Shown: one piece after another, positions 49,433 through 60,379 of the stretch | How the letters are laid out: each line of letters begins with the position of its first letter | How positions within the stretch are numbered: position 1 is the stretch's first letter | Origin: Atherinomorus stipes | Lineage: Eukaryota; Chordata; Actinopteri; Atheriniformes; Atherinidae | Reading direction: 5' to 3' | DNA length: 64,000 bases | Assembly: GCA_023101725.1 (NCBI GenBank) | Contig: JALJCO010007928.1 | Location: forward strand, 744,001-808,000 | Notes under the pieces: model-generated | Databases searched by the model: none | What the model was told of the DNA's origin: nothing | The model's input: the letters and a program-made list of their open reading frames with translations, nothing else | Translations under genes and position numbers: made by a program

Positions 49433-49433
<1 letters not shown>
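49395..49433 (-). ncRNA. Antisense tRNA-Pro 3'-half fragment / extended primer-binding site
   Basis: TGGGGGCTCATCTGGGGT corresponds to the complement of a tRNA-Pro 3' end including the non-encoded CCA tail. The match continues through GAACCCAGGACCTCTCGCA, i.e. T-loop, variable arm and anticodon stem, for 39 bases in all with about five differences, three of which are C-to-T or G-to-A at CpG sites. An ordinary primer-binding site stops after 18 bases. It is not a functional tRNA gene. Confidence 0.7.

Positions 49434-49436
<3 letters not shown>

Positions 49437-49495
<59 letters not shown>
49437..49495. repeat. (TA)n microsatellite
   Basis: About 29 uninterrupted TA units, directly after the tRNA-like fragment. 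Confidence 0.95.
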
Positions 49496-49498
<3 letters not shown>

Positions 49499-49589
49499 AC
49501 ATACAGAGAGAAGAAGAGAGAGATGTTGCATGTCATCCCCCACACTTTGTCTATTTTCAATTTTACTTGAAAACATTACAAATACCCTA

Positions 49590-49727
49590 CTTCTCTCTGG
49601 GTACTCCAGCTTCCTCCCACAGTCCAAAGACATGTTAGTGTATGTGTGTGTGTGTGTTTGTGTGTCTCTCTGTGTTGATCCTGCAACACACTGGTGACCT
49701 GTCCAGGGTGTACCCCTCCTCTTGCCA
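49590..49727 (+). mobile_element. L2-type LINE tail, split by (TG)n
   Basis: GGTACTCCAGCTTCCTCCCA, AGTCCAAAGACATGTTAG and GGTGACCTGTCCAGGGTGTA are shared with the other L2-type tails. A (TG)n tract at 49641-49664 lies in the middle. Truncated at both ends. Confidence 0.65.
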
Positions 49728-50212
49728 TGTTATGTTACCAGCTTGGGAAACCATGGAAACGTGTTCTCAAACTGTAACGTTACCAGCTCAGGAACGCTTG
49801 TGTGACAGTTACTGACAATTTGGTTGAAATCAGTGTTTCTAATGTTGGCACAGCAGGCAGCAAAGTTTCCCCAAAAATATCCAAATCTGTTCTCTAAATC
49901 ATTTTGTCTGAATGAGGTTAAATTTTTGTAAGGATTTCTGAACTGAAGTAATGATTTAACTTTTTCTCTGTGGTGAGAAAGACTCCATATCAGCTGTTTG
50001 TATAAACACAGACAGAACACACACTTTGTCAGTGGGCACAGAGGCTAATAGGGTTAATTGTCATGTAAAACCGTCACTGCAGTCAACTTCACAGCCAATC
50101 ACTCAAATTCTCTTTCCACACACACATGCATCCACACACTCATATATTTACACATGCTCCCGTGGGATCTCGCCTTGCCCAGATGGCTTTTTTCCCAGTG
50201 GTTGTGTGCTTT

Positions 50213-50215
<3 letters not shown>

Positions 50216-50250
<35 letters not shown>
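50216..50250. repeat. (TG)n microsatellite
   Basis: About 17 TG units. Confidence 0.95.
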
Positions 50251-50251
<1 letters not shown>

Positions 50252-50442
50252 TTGTCAGTGAGAAGCATGTGTGTGAGACCCTGGCAAGCCACAAGGGGCT
50301 TTGTGGTGAACACGGCGCATCTTCTCTGTCTAATTAATTTACTATTATATAGCACCTGTTTCAGGCTAGATAGAGCTGAGGGCACACACACACGCACACA
50401 CTCACAAAAGACATATACACGAGCCAATGAAATGGAGAGGCA

Positions 50443-50466
50443 GTGGTGGTGGTGGTGGTGGTGGTG
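50443..50466. repeat. (GTG)n microsatellite
   Basis: Eight GTG units leading into a G-rich purine tract. Confidence 0.9.
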
Positions 50467-51089
50467 GGGGGGTGTAGGGGAGAGATGCAGGGATGAAGAG
50501 AGTGGAGAAAATAAAAGCTGTAGAGGTAGGAAGGGCGTGAAGAAGAGGAGAGAAAGGGGGTGAGGAAAGGACGGATGGAGGGAGAGTGAAAAGGCGTGTG
50601 AGGGGAGAAGTGAGCAGTGGAGGGATAGGGGGTGGGGTGAAGGGAGACGGTAATAAATGGGTTTTGAACTGATTATATTAAGCCGATCCTTTGATCATGT
50701 TTAAGGCCTTAAAATGGAAATATGTTTTCTCTGATTGGGGGAGGATGGGAACTGGTGGTAAAGGAGGGGGCAGCTCATTACATTTCAAGACTTGAAAAAA
50801 ATCACATAACACACAAGTTAAAGGTGATGATAATCTCATTTATTAAATGAATGTAGATGTTGCACCCTTTAGCTTTTGTGTGCATGAATTACCTTTGTTT
50901 CATATACCATCTTATAGACCATCTTTTTGTTTGTCCCTTAAAGTTTTTATTTGTGAAGTTGCTTGGCAACAACTGACTAATTGCCTACCTTTGAAGCTAA
51001 AAAAGATTTTAAAAAATCCTTACTATTTACTACTACTACTACTACTTACTATTTCAATCCTGTTAACCTTTGTTTTTGTTTATTGTTTG

Positions 51090-51178
51090 TTCAAAATTGA
51101 TGTTGATCTGGACTCCAGGAAGAATAGTTTTCACTGGTGAAGATTAATGGGGATCCATGATAAACTAAACTAAACTGC
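51090..51178 (+). mobile_element. LINE 3'-tail relic
   Basis: CTCCAGGAAGAATAG, TTAATGGGGATCCATGATAA and ACTAAACTAAACT resemble the end of teleost non-LTR elements (AATGGGGATCCTAATAAA type). Confidence 0.5.
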
Positions 51179-51344
51179 TACTACTATTACTTACTATTCT
51201 AGGAAATCATGAATAAAAAATTGTGCAGCAAGTGCAGAAATAGCTGTATGCCATCAGCATAACAACTAAATACTGTCAAAATGGCCACAAACCAAATAAG
51301 ATTGTGTGAATATGTCTTTGCATATGTATGTACATTATACAGTC

Positions 51345-51686
51345 TAGGACTGCCACAAACAATTATCTTAGATAATCGAATAATAACCGATTGTTTTGGC
51401 GATTTGTCGACTAATCAGATAATACAAAAACTGTTGCATATAGTATCAGTCAAAGGTTTGGACACTTTCTAATTGAATCTAATGGAAAAACATGTTCCAA
51501 CCTTTGACTGATGGCGTGTGTGGTTATCCTGTACTGTATGTCAATATACAATTCAAGAAAAGCTGACCAGACAGAAGGGCAGACAAGGCAGTGGAAGGTA
51601 CATTTTGAGAGGAAAAACAAAGCTTATAAGAAAACGATTAGTCGATTCTGAAATTAGTTGTTGACTGGTCGATTAATCAAGCCCTA
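51345..51686. mobile_element. hAT-like element with nested mini-palindrome
   Basis: TAGGACTGCCACAAACAATT on the left and GGTCGATTAATCAAGCCCTA on the right are of the hAT type rich in ATTAGTCGA motifs. The flanking 8-mers do not match well. A 68-bp Tc1-like palindromic insert lies at 51445-51512. Confidence 0.6.
51445..51512. mobile_element. 68-bp Tc1-like mini-element
   Basis: Left ATCAGTCAAAGGTTTGGACA and right TCCAACCTTTGACTGAT are inverted repeats resembling Tc1/mariner termini with only about 30 bp between them. Confidence 0.55.
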
Positions 51687-52015
51687 ATGTGGCAAAAACA
51701 AAAAGTTCTTGTATGGTTCTGATGCAGAAATACCTTGCAGTGCAAAACACATGGATTTTTCCAGTGCCTCCAGCTGACTTTCTTGTTCACCTTTCTCATC
51801 AAATACCAAGTTGATATTTACATTACATGATAGTTCCATTACTAGATAAGACTATTTTCACTAATAAGAGCAAAAAAATTGTCCACAGCCCAAAATCATG
51901 GTGGTGTCATGATAATGGTCCCAGAATTTCTAGATGCCAGTGATTTGATTCCCATTGCTTTGAAAAGAGCAGAAGTCAAGCAATGTGACATTTTAATTCA
52001 ATCTAATTGGACAAC

Positions 52016-52623
52016 TAGGGATGTCCGCTATTATCGGCCAATGTGATAATGGAAAATATCAGTATCAGTTTTTTTGTGCCGATATCTTGAAAAATGAAAT
52101 CTCACGAGATTTCGTTTGTTAAGTCTTGCGAGATTTTGTTACAGAGCAACGAAATCTTGCGAGATCTTGCTCCGTAAGCAGCGTTGCAGCATGTAGAAAA
52201 GTCCTTGTCTTAGTGGAAGAACTTCATATCCCAGCATTCCTTTCAGAGTCATGTGACTATGGTGCAGCTGCTGATGCTACAGCCTGACTTGCTTTGAAGC
52301 TGCTTATAATATGTCTGGTTTTAAGTTGTTGGTTCAGTTGCCAAAGTCGTCAGAAACATTATAATTAGCCACATGTTGGCTAATACCTGCTAGTATCTGA
52401 TATCTGGCAGCCAGATGTCCAAAATAAACTCCTCTGGCTGAGTTAAGGCTGTTCTTGGATCTTTGCTCTCAGAGCAGAATGTAGTTGTATTTATCAAAAA
52501 ATGATACGACCTAACAGTTGTCTGCATATATTGGTGTCGGTTGATATTAGACATTGGAATTTAAGAGTTGGACAATATCGGTATATCGGATATCAGTAAA
52601 AAAGCCTATATCGAACATCCCTA
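52016..52623 (+). mobile_element. hAT MITE family A, copy 4 (most complete)
   Basis: Starts TAGGGATGTCCGCTATTATC and ends CTATATCGAACATCCCTA. Flanks TGGACAAC (52008-52015) and TTGAAAAC (52624-52631) match at 6 of 8. Near its left end are three TCTCGCGAGA-like sites (52100, 52124, 52155). No transposase frame. This copy serves as reference for the family here. Confidence 0.85.
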
Positions 52624-52631
52624 TTGAAAAC

Positions 52632-54983
52632 ATAACCATACATTCTTTGTGCATGGCTTTGTGCATGTATTTTGACTTTCAAAAATCTAACCTTGTGATT
52701 CCTAAACCTAGACAATCATAAGTGAGTGTAATATTTAAACAAAATAATAAAACAACTTTTAAGTCTGTTGTGTGGCCCTTTTCATGTCTTCTAAATTATA
52801 CAGGTCACTTTTAATGAAGTAACACTGTGACAAAATTCATAGTTAATATTTTTCATAAGAAGTATGAATTTATCACTGTTTTCATATAGTTCAAAATGTA
52901 GAAATGTGGAGGTTTAGAGGACTTGGACTCTGTTGAAAAAGAAGAAATTGAAGCTCAAGTTAATTTATGATGAATTAATTCATTTTATTTGTAGATGGAG
53001 AATACGGACAGAAGACAGCACCGAGGCAGAAAGTCTAAGGCCATCTCTCAACAGACTCATATAGCAGAGTAACTAAGGGTTAGTAACATTTATAAGCTTT
53101 ATGAAAGTTTTAAGCCTGTCCATGAAGGTAGAGAGTGTGTCTGCTTCCCAAACCCAAACTGAGAGCTGGTTTCACAGATTTCTGCCTCCCATTCTACTTT
53201 TAGAAACTCTAGGAACCTCAGATAAACCCGCAGTCCACCAGCAAAATGCTCTGGTGGGAGAACATGGATCTATGAGAAACAATGGAGCTTGGTCATTAAG
53301 ATCTTCATCTTCAAACAGAAGAATCTTTAAATGTATTTTGGATTTAACAAATATCCAAGTCAACTTTGAAGAAAAATAATCTCTTCAACTCTTGACTGAA
53401 GATTTTCTAAGAATATTTGTTGTCCAATCACAAAGGAATAAAATTCAAGGACTGTTTTTTCTGTATGACTCGAGAGAAAAAGATCTTTCTAATTTGAACA
53501 TTTTTGATTTATAAAATGGCAGTCCTGGAAACCTGTTTCATACGTGAGCCAAAACAAAACAAATCCTGGTCTAAAGTCAGACTGGATAAACTGAATCTGA
53601 TCAACAGGCAGGCAATCCTTTCATAAAATGTCTCATTCATTTATCATCAAAGATACTGCTCTTATTTTTCTTCTTAAAACAGACAAATTCTCAGGTTTTA
53701 CTCTCTGGCTTCATTTTTAAATAATTTCTAGCTTAAGAAAAAGCACTAGTTCTGATATTTTTGAACAAACGAGCTTTTCCAAAGTTTCAGGTCAGACAAA
53801 TGCATGTGATTGTTTATACATAAAGACAAAGGATCACCATAAAAGCATTATGTTTCATTGTACTTACAGCAGCCATAAATAATCATTTGGGTCTAAGTTT
53901 TTGTCTTTGGTGACATACAAAAAGTTCTATAAACATGTTTTGTTTTGTGATGTTGTAAAACAAAATAGAAAATATCATTTATTCAACTTTTTGGCTACTT
54001 AAAAAAGAAATTTAGAAGGTATGTAAACATAATAGTTTGTTAATAGCACTTTTTCCCTGTACCTGTTTCTGACCTGCCTCATCTCTCAGGCGGTATTTCA
54101 TACATCAGGCCCCCGCAATCTGTCACTCAGTCAAGCGATCACAGAGTAACACATCATCACAGCGATGAATACACTTTAATTAAGCAAAATGCGAGTTCTT
54201 TCCATCTGTGGGAAGGAGGAAAATAAAGCATCAATGATACAAGAACAAGTCTGCTACCATAGCTGCGATACACAGCTGCTTCATCTCCTTCCTTCTGTCT
54301 CTTTCTGAGTTCATTAGTTTCCAGACCGCCGCTCCTCCTGGATTACCATAACCCGTCAGCCGTGAAACACCACAAAACAATTTTCTGCTTGTAAGAAAAA
54401 AAAGGAGAGAGAGAGAAGGAGGAAGAGGAGGGAAAAAAGCAGCCCACCTCGCTCTGCTGCCTCTCACTGCCACAGAGAAGGGAGAGGGCGGGGAGGTTAC
54501 GCTACCTGTATGTTTTTCTAATGAACACCACACACTGAACTAATAAAAACATGTCAGGCAAGGAGATGCTTGAAGGAAAGGGGTGGATGGAAAACTTAAA
54601 GGTGAAATTAATAAATCGGTTTCACACAGGTGATAACTGGTTAAGTTACAAGATGTGGACAAATTGTAGAATATAATCAATCACCCACTGTTTTTATTAA
54701 TTTAATGTGATTTTTCTACTTCTGTAAGTGCGGCTTGTTTGTTAAACCAATTAAATTTGGCTCATTGCAAACTCTGGTCAGCACAGTTTTAAACTTAATA
54801 ACACCTAACAAACAAAGTCCTGGAGTTAGGACTGGTGGTGCAGTAAGTGGAAACAGAAACATTTGGTCAGTCATTTTAGTGTTAGGTGTAGTATAAGACT
54901 GAAATGTATTACCCTGTGAAGTCAAGAAATTGACACAACTTAAGGTTTTTTACACACATAAACAGCAATGGCTGAAACAAATA
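52632..54983. other. Unique sequence, no gene seen
   Basis: AT-rich. About 54060-54200 is repeat-free with even composition and may be conserved non-coding DNA. The frames at 53101-53379 and 54231-54533 (minus) show no recognisable domain. Confidence 0.35.
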
Positions 54984-54991
54984 AGTCTCAA

Positions 54992-55551
54992 TACGGATGT
55001 CCGATATTATCAGCCTACTGATATTATCGGCCGATGTCTGCATTAAAATGTGATATTGATCTTGTTGTTCAAGTACCAAATCTCATGAGATCTTGTTCCA
55101 TCATCACCGGTCCAGCATGCAGAAAAGTGCCTGTTACGGGTGTGGAACAACTTCATATCCCAGCATTCCTTTCAGAGTCATATGACTATAATGCAGCTAC
55201 TGCTGCTACAGACTGATTTATAATATGTCTGGTTTTAAGTTGTTGGTTCGGTTACCAAGTTGTCAGAAACATTGTAATTAGCCATATGTTGGCTAATACC
55301 TGCTAGTATCTGATATCTGGCAGCCAGATGTCCAAAATAAACTCCTCTGGCTGAGTTAAGGATATTTTGGGATCTTTTCTCTTGGAGCAGAATATGGTTT
55401 GTTGTTTTTTCTCAAAATATAAGACATACAACCTCACAGTTGTCTACATATATCGGTATCGGTTGATATCAGATATTGTAAAATTAAGAGTTGGACGATA
55501 TTTGATATCAGATATCGGATATTGGTAAAAAAGCAAACATCAAAAAGCCCT
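54992..55551 (+). mobile_element. hAT MITE family A, copy 5, perfect 8-bp duplication
   Basis: Starts TACGGATGTCCGATATTATC and ends CATCAAAAAGCCCT. AGTCTCAA flanks it perfectly on both sides (54984-54991 and 55552-55559). The interior parallels 52016-52623 in the same orientation. The perfect target duplication points to hAT-type transposition. Confidence 0.9.
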
Positions 55552-55779
55552 AGTCTCAAAAGTGAATGCAGTAATTCAAGATTGCGCTCAAAGATGCATG
55601 TACAGTACACATTGACCTATACACATGTAAGCACACATGCATGCATTTACAGTCACACACACACACATTTATAAACACACATCCACACACCTAAAACTTG
55701 AATCTTTTTCTTTCCCCGTCTTTATATTTGTGCTTTTTTCCTGCGTTTGATATCTTATATTTTGTTGTAAACACTGATA

Positions 55780-56295
55780 TTGTGAGTAAAAAAGTATGTA
55801 CAACTTATTTATATAAGCACAGAGAAGACTTTCAAAGTGCTTCACATGAAAAAGAAAAAATACAAAAAATAAATCAGACATAAAAAAGTTAATGTAAAGA
55901 AGAGGCTGCTGTTAATTCAAGAAGAAGTGAGTTCCTCAACTTTGGGGCAATAGAATGAAATGCTTTCGGTTTTAACCTGCGACTGTATGTGGTACACAAA
56001 GTAGCAGCAAATCAGCAGATTGTAGTGATCTCACGGGGTGGTAAAAACAGAGGAGATCTGTTTAATATGGAGCCTGACCTCTGAGAGCTCTGCAAGTAAG
56101 ATTAGGATTTTTAATGGACTGAAAGTTTTAGGGAGCCAGTGGAGCAAGACAGGAATGATGTGAACAAATTTATGGGATCTAGACAGAAGTCAGGCAGCAG
56201 CGTTCTGGATTAATTGAAAACGGTTTAATGAACATTTACTGAGGCGAGTAAAAAGGGAATTACAATAATCAAGGCAAGATGAGATACAGCACAGA
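55780..56295. mobile_element. Dispersed repeat, family not identified
   Basis: GAGCCTGACCTCTGAGAGCT, AGGGAGCCAGTGGAGCAAGA, GCAGCAGCGTTCTGGATTAA and GGGAATTACAATAATCAAGG recall a repeat found in many fish genomes. No coding frame is preserved. Confidence 0.5.
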
Positions 56296-57447
56296 TCATG
56301 TATGATCATTTCCACTTCTGAATCTGATATAATCAGCCTAAGTCTGAGATATTTTTTGAGATGGAATATTTTTGAGATGGAAAAAGCAGGTCCGGGTCAC
56401 AGTTTATCAATTTTACTTCAGTTTAATTTTTGTTCCTTGGTTTATGTTGTCTGTAAGCCTTGTGTTTTGGTTTCTTGTCTTATGTTGCAGAGTCACAATC
56501 TTGTATTTTCTGTTCCTGTTCAGAACACCTGGTCTTACTTTGCTGATCGCTCCATCTGCTCCTTATTGTATTAAGTTTTCATACACTGAGAAGAACCATT
56601 GGTTTCTTTTGTTTTGGCCAGGAGATTGTCATCATTATCATCATCATCATCATCATGTTTATCTTCATTGCAAAAGCCACTACATTGTCTGTCTTTCCTT
56701 GTCTTTTTAGGTTTTCCCTCTGTCCAGTTTTATTCTCAGTTTATTCATTTGGTTTGTTTTGTGTTCCTGCATCCTGCCGTAGTTTTGCCTTTTTGTTGTG
56801 GACCAATGAACTTGCCTTCCTCCACCTTCCTCCTGCCCCTCATTTAGGTCGTGTCCCCCAAACCCACGCCACAACATGACAATTGTATGCATTAATAGTT
56901 TAACTTTTTTAAACTCAATACTGTTTTAGGTGTCCACCTTGATGCTGAATGTCCAACCAGGGACGGGTGTTTCAAATTAGCCATTGCTAGAAACCTGTGT
57001 GCATGGCACACAGGTTTCTAGCAATGAAGCAATGAAGCAATGTTGAAGCAGTGTTTTATGTATTTGTCCATGCTAAATACACATGTTAGCTGGACCATTT
57101 AGTTATGAAGCAATTCAATTAAATTCAGATTTAGTTGTATTGCACCAGTTCTCAACGATGTCATCTCAGGGTACTTCACAGACAGATCAATTCGAGACAA
57201 GCAGATAAACTCAAGCCAGATTGTGATGTTTTATGGGCAGGCAGAAATGGGGAATTTCTGTCTGTGAGAAACCACAAACTTTTGTTTTATATTAGTTTGA
57301 TGCTCTGCTGATCCGAAACCTCAGTCTTTTTATCTTTACGTCTTATATTAGGTACCGTGATCTCATGGTAATATATCTAAACAGAATCCCACTTTTGGCA
57401 CCTTTTGGTTGGTCCTGCAGGTTTTACATCTTTCCCTTTTCCATCAC
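56296..57447. other. Unique sequence with (TCA)n and a long hairpin
   Basis: A (TCA)n run at 56629-56656 and a perfect 21-bp hairpin at 56982-57026. About 57112-57230 resembles a reversed LINE tail (CAATTCAATTAAATTCAG). The frames at 56302-56892 are T-rich and without domain. Confidence 0.4.
56982..57026. repeat. Perfect 21-bp hairpin with 3-nt loop
   Basis: CATTGCTAGAAACCTGTGTG plus C, loop ATG, then the exact reverse complement. Three AGCAATGA-type units follow directly (57020-57042). Confidence 0.95.
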
Positions 57448-58110
57448 AGCTGACCAAAGACTGTAAAAAATGGACGTAGTATTCAGTCACTAAGGCCAGG
57501 TGGGCGTTTCCCACTGTCTCCATCTTGCCGTCTCGCGTGTGTTGTCACGCTCCGGGAAAAAACTCAATGAGCAAAGGGGGGCCATTCTGGCCGGGGGGGA
57601 AAATGTCGGCTAACTGGAATCCAAAGTGAACAGGAACAAATGATGATAAGTGGTTTAAAGGTGAGGTTCGCTCAGACTTGCTGTTAACCAGTTAAAAGCC
57701 GCCTTTGTCCAACTCTGCTTCAGGCCGAGGCCTTCCTGGGAGCTAACTATTAGCCTCCACGGGTAAAATCAGCACCCGGTCTACTGCCTGTCAATCAAAA
57801 GGACACACTCCTAATTATGTGTAGTTTCAAGATTGATTAACATCTAAACGGATGAGTTATAGAAAAAGAATTCACACCCCTTTCACAGTTGACATGAAGG
57901 TAAACTTGACCTATTAAACCTAAAATGATTTTTTGAACCAGGCTGTAAACATGTTTATTTCTGCTGTTAGTTTGGTCCTTTTAACATGGGAGTCTATGGG
58001 GATTCGCTCTGTTTTGGAGCCAGACCCTAGTGGATGAAAAGAAATAATTACAATTATTGGGCAACCTGGAAGTAGCCTCACTGTTCTCCAGTGGAGTTTC
58101 CCTTTTGCAC
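57448..58110 (+). mobile_element. Dispersed repeat containing TAACATGGGAGTCTATGGGG
   Basis: GACTGTAAAAAATGGACGTA, CTCCATCTTGCCGTCTCGCG, CTGTCAATCAAAAGGACACA and TAACATGGGAGTCTATGGGG are typical of a very common teleost dispersed repeat, of which 13594-13840 is a shorter relative. Class not determined. Confidence 0.6.
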
Positions 58111-59584
58111 TTGATTCAAATTCATGGGTCATTGTGCAGAACTTAACAACAAGCTGTTGGGTCCGTTTGATTTGAATCATGTGAGTTGCAGCAAAGGAAA
58201 ATCTAAAACCTGCAAGACGGTGTGTTTCAACAACCAGAATTTGACATCCCTGCTTTATGCACACCTGCACAGGTGTAGCCCGTTTGAAGAATTAATCCCA
58301 TGCTGTGCCCCAAACAAAATTGCATTGCAACTAGAAGGCCAGGGGGGTCTAACGTCTCTGTGGCCACTTTAATAAAAGATGCTTTTAGATGTTTATTTTA
58401 GGTCAATCCACTCACTGTCATTATTGTAAACTTCTGAACACTGTGAGTGGCCTCCGTCCGTAAATATGTGATTTAATATATTACCAAATTCTCTCATTGA
58501 TCCTTATAGCTGCACAATAGCATATAATAAACAGCTATAATGGATAACAGTGCAACACATGGATTACTCCTACTGAAGCACATGCCATCAGAACATAGTT
58601 TAGGCTGTTTTACTCGTTATTACTGCCATTTCTGGATTACAGCAGTGTTTGATTTAGACTTGATGCTTTGGTAGCAAATCTAATTTCTTTAAAGTGTAGC
58701 AAATTTAATCTGAGAAAACAAAATGCACACACACTTCACACATGCATACATACACACACCTTCCTCTAATAAGCAGCTGTTTCCCTTTCTGACATTTATT
58801 TTCTCACCCTTCCTTTATTTCTTCCTCTGGTGTGTGCATGTGTATGCATTCATGTATGTGTGTGTGTGTGTGTGTGTGTGTGCGCAGGTGATTACAGTCT
58901 GGAGGCTCCCCTACTTACCTTGGTGTGAACAATAGAATGCTTTGAATAGGAACTGCTCACGTAGTTTACTATAATGGCTTTGCAAGGCCTGGCGCTTACC
59001 GTGTCTGAGTGAGAGAGAAAGAGAGAGAGAATGTGTGTGTTTGAGACGTATAGAGACAATGCACATGGCTGTTGGCTGTATAATTACAGGCGTAATCTTA
59101 CTATCCAGATGGTTTCCTTCGCTAGAACAGGGGTGAGATGTAATGACATAAAGAGTATAGGTTGCAATATATTAAGAATAATATAGGTTTGCCCAGGTTT
59201 GTGGCACTATAATACCTCCTCCTGACACATGACTGGGACTAAAAATGTGAAATTACACTGTATTATAGAGGTGTACAATGAATAATGGCTGCGTAGCTCA
59301 GTGGGCACAAGTGTAAGTCGGTACAACCTTCCTGCTACTAAAACAAACTGTGTAAAGCTAGTGCCTTTTGCTGTTATCATGCTTTTAAAGACAGAAGCAC
59401 CTTTTTTTCCACCAAGGATCAAAGATTTTAATGTTATTTTCACTGTGCATTTACACACGTAAGAGAACAAAACTTTGTTTCTCAGTCAGTAACTGCATTG
59501 CATTAAAAAACCCAAATCAAAACAATATAGTTAACCCATCCTGAGGGTAAATGCACTATAATTAAAAATGACATGAATAACGAA
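58111..59584. other. Unique sequence with (TG)n and a tRNA-like box
   Basis: (TG)n at 58857-58882, AG-rich text at 59010-59030, and an isolated A-box-like site at 59294-59305. No gene seen. Confidence 0.4.
58857..58882. repeat. (TG)n microsatellite
   Basis: About 13 TG units. Confidence 0.95.
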
Positions 59585-59880
59585 GGACTCATTTATTCAT
59601 TATACCGCTTCATACATCAGGGTCACGAAGCTAGAGTCTATCACAGCAGGATGCAAGATGCAGGTACACCTGGACAGGTCGCCACTCACCAGTTCATCAC
59701 AAGAGCAACACGGAGACAAAAAACACACCCCTGGGGAAAACTTAGTGATCAGTTAACCTAAAAGGCACGTCTTTGGATGGTAGGAGGAACTGGAGAACCC
59801 AGGAAGTATGTATGCACAAACTGGGAGAACGTGCCAACTTCACACGGAAACGCCTGTTATAGAAATGGTGGTAACCTCCA
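59585..59880 (-). mobile_element. L2-type LINE tail, reverse orientation
   Basis: TTATTCATTATACCGCTTCA (complement of an AAGCGG tail), GGACAGGTCGCCACTCACCA, AGTTAACCTAAAAGGCACGT and CTGGGAGAACGTGCCAACTT are the antisense of the L2-type consensus. It faces the plus-strand copy at 60007. Confidence 0.7.
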
Positions 59881-60006
59881 CCCTGCAACCAGAAATAATG
59901 ATAACGTCAATCTAACAATTATCCGATTTCAAGATGAAATCAAGCAATGTCCGAACATCAGACAGTTTAAAAAAAATTCAAAGGAATGGTTTTCAAAAAA
60001 TATGAA

Positions 60007-60232
60007 GAAAGTCCAAAGACATGCATGCTAGGTTAACTGGTCACTCTAAATTGTTCCTAGGAATGGATGTGAGTGTGAATGGTTGTCTGTCTCTCTGTGT
60101 TGGCCCTGTGACAGACTGGCGACCTGTCCAGGGTGTACCTGCTCTCGCCTGATAATAGTTGGGATAGGCTCCATCAACCCCCGCGACCCTGAACTGGATA
60201 AGCGGTACAGAAAATGACTGAATGACTGACTG
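60007..60232 (+). mobile_element. L2-type LINE tail
   Basis: GTCCAAAGACATGCATGCTA, ACTGGCGACCTGTCCAGGGT and CGACCCTGAACTGGATAAGC, ending AAAATGACTGAATGACTGAC. Very similar to 1496-1697, so both come from one subfamily. Confidence 0.75.
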
Positions 60233-60379
60233 ATGAAGAAGTCAATACATGTGAACTTATCAATGTCATGTTGCATGTGAATGCAGGTATATGTATATAG
60301 GTAAACATGTCTACAGTATGTATGTATGGATTTTTTGTAGTTATTTTGATATATTGAAAACAAATACGATGTGATAAAA

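Larger units (their letters stand above)
49728..51344. other. Unique sequence with simple repeats and a LINE tail
   Basis: Holds (TG)n at 50216-50250, (GTG)n at 50443-50466, a purine-rich stretch to about 50650 and a short LINE-tail relic. No gene seen. Confidence 0.4.

Noticed and set aside
49395..49433. Functional tRNA-Pro gene
   Set aside because: Only the 3' half is present, the CCA complement is included, the acceptor partner strand is missing and several paired positions have changed.
50126..50563. 145-codon frame
   Set aside because: Built from (TG)n and (GTG)n microsatellites and purine-rich text.
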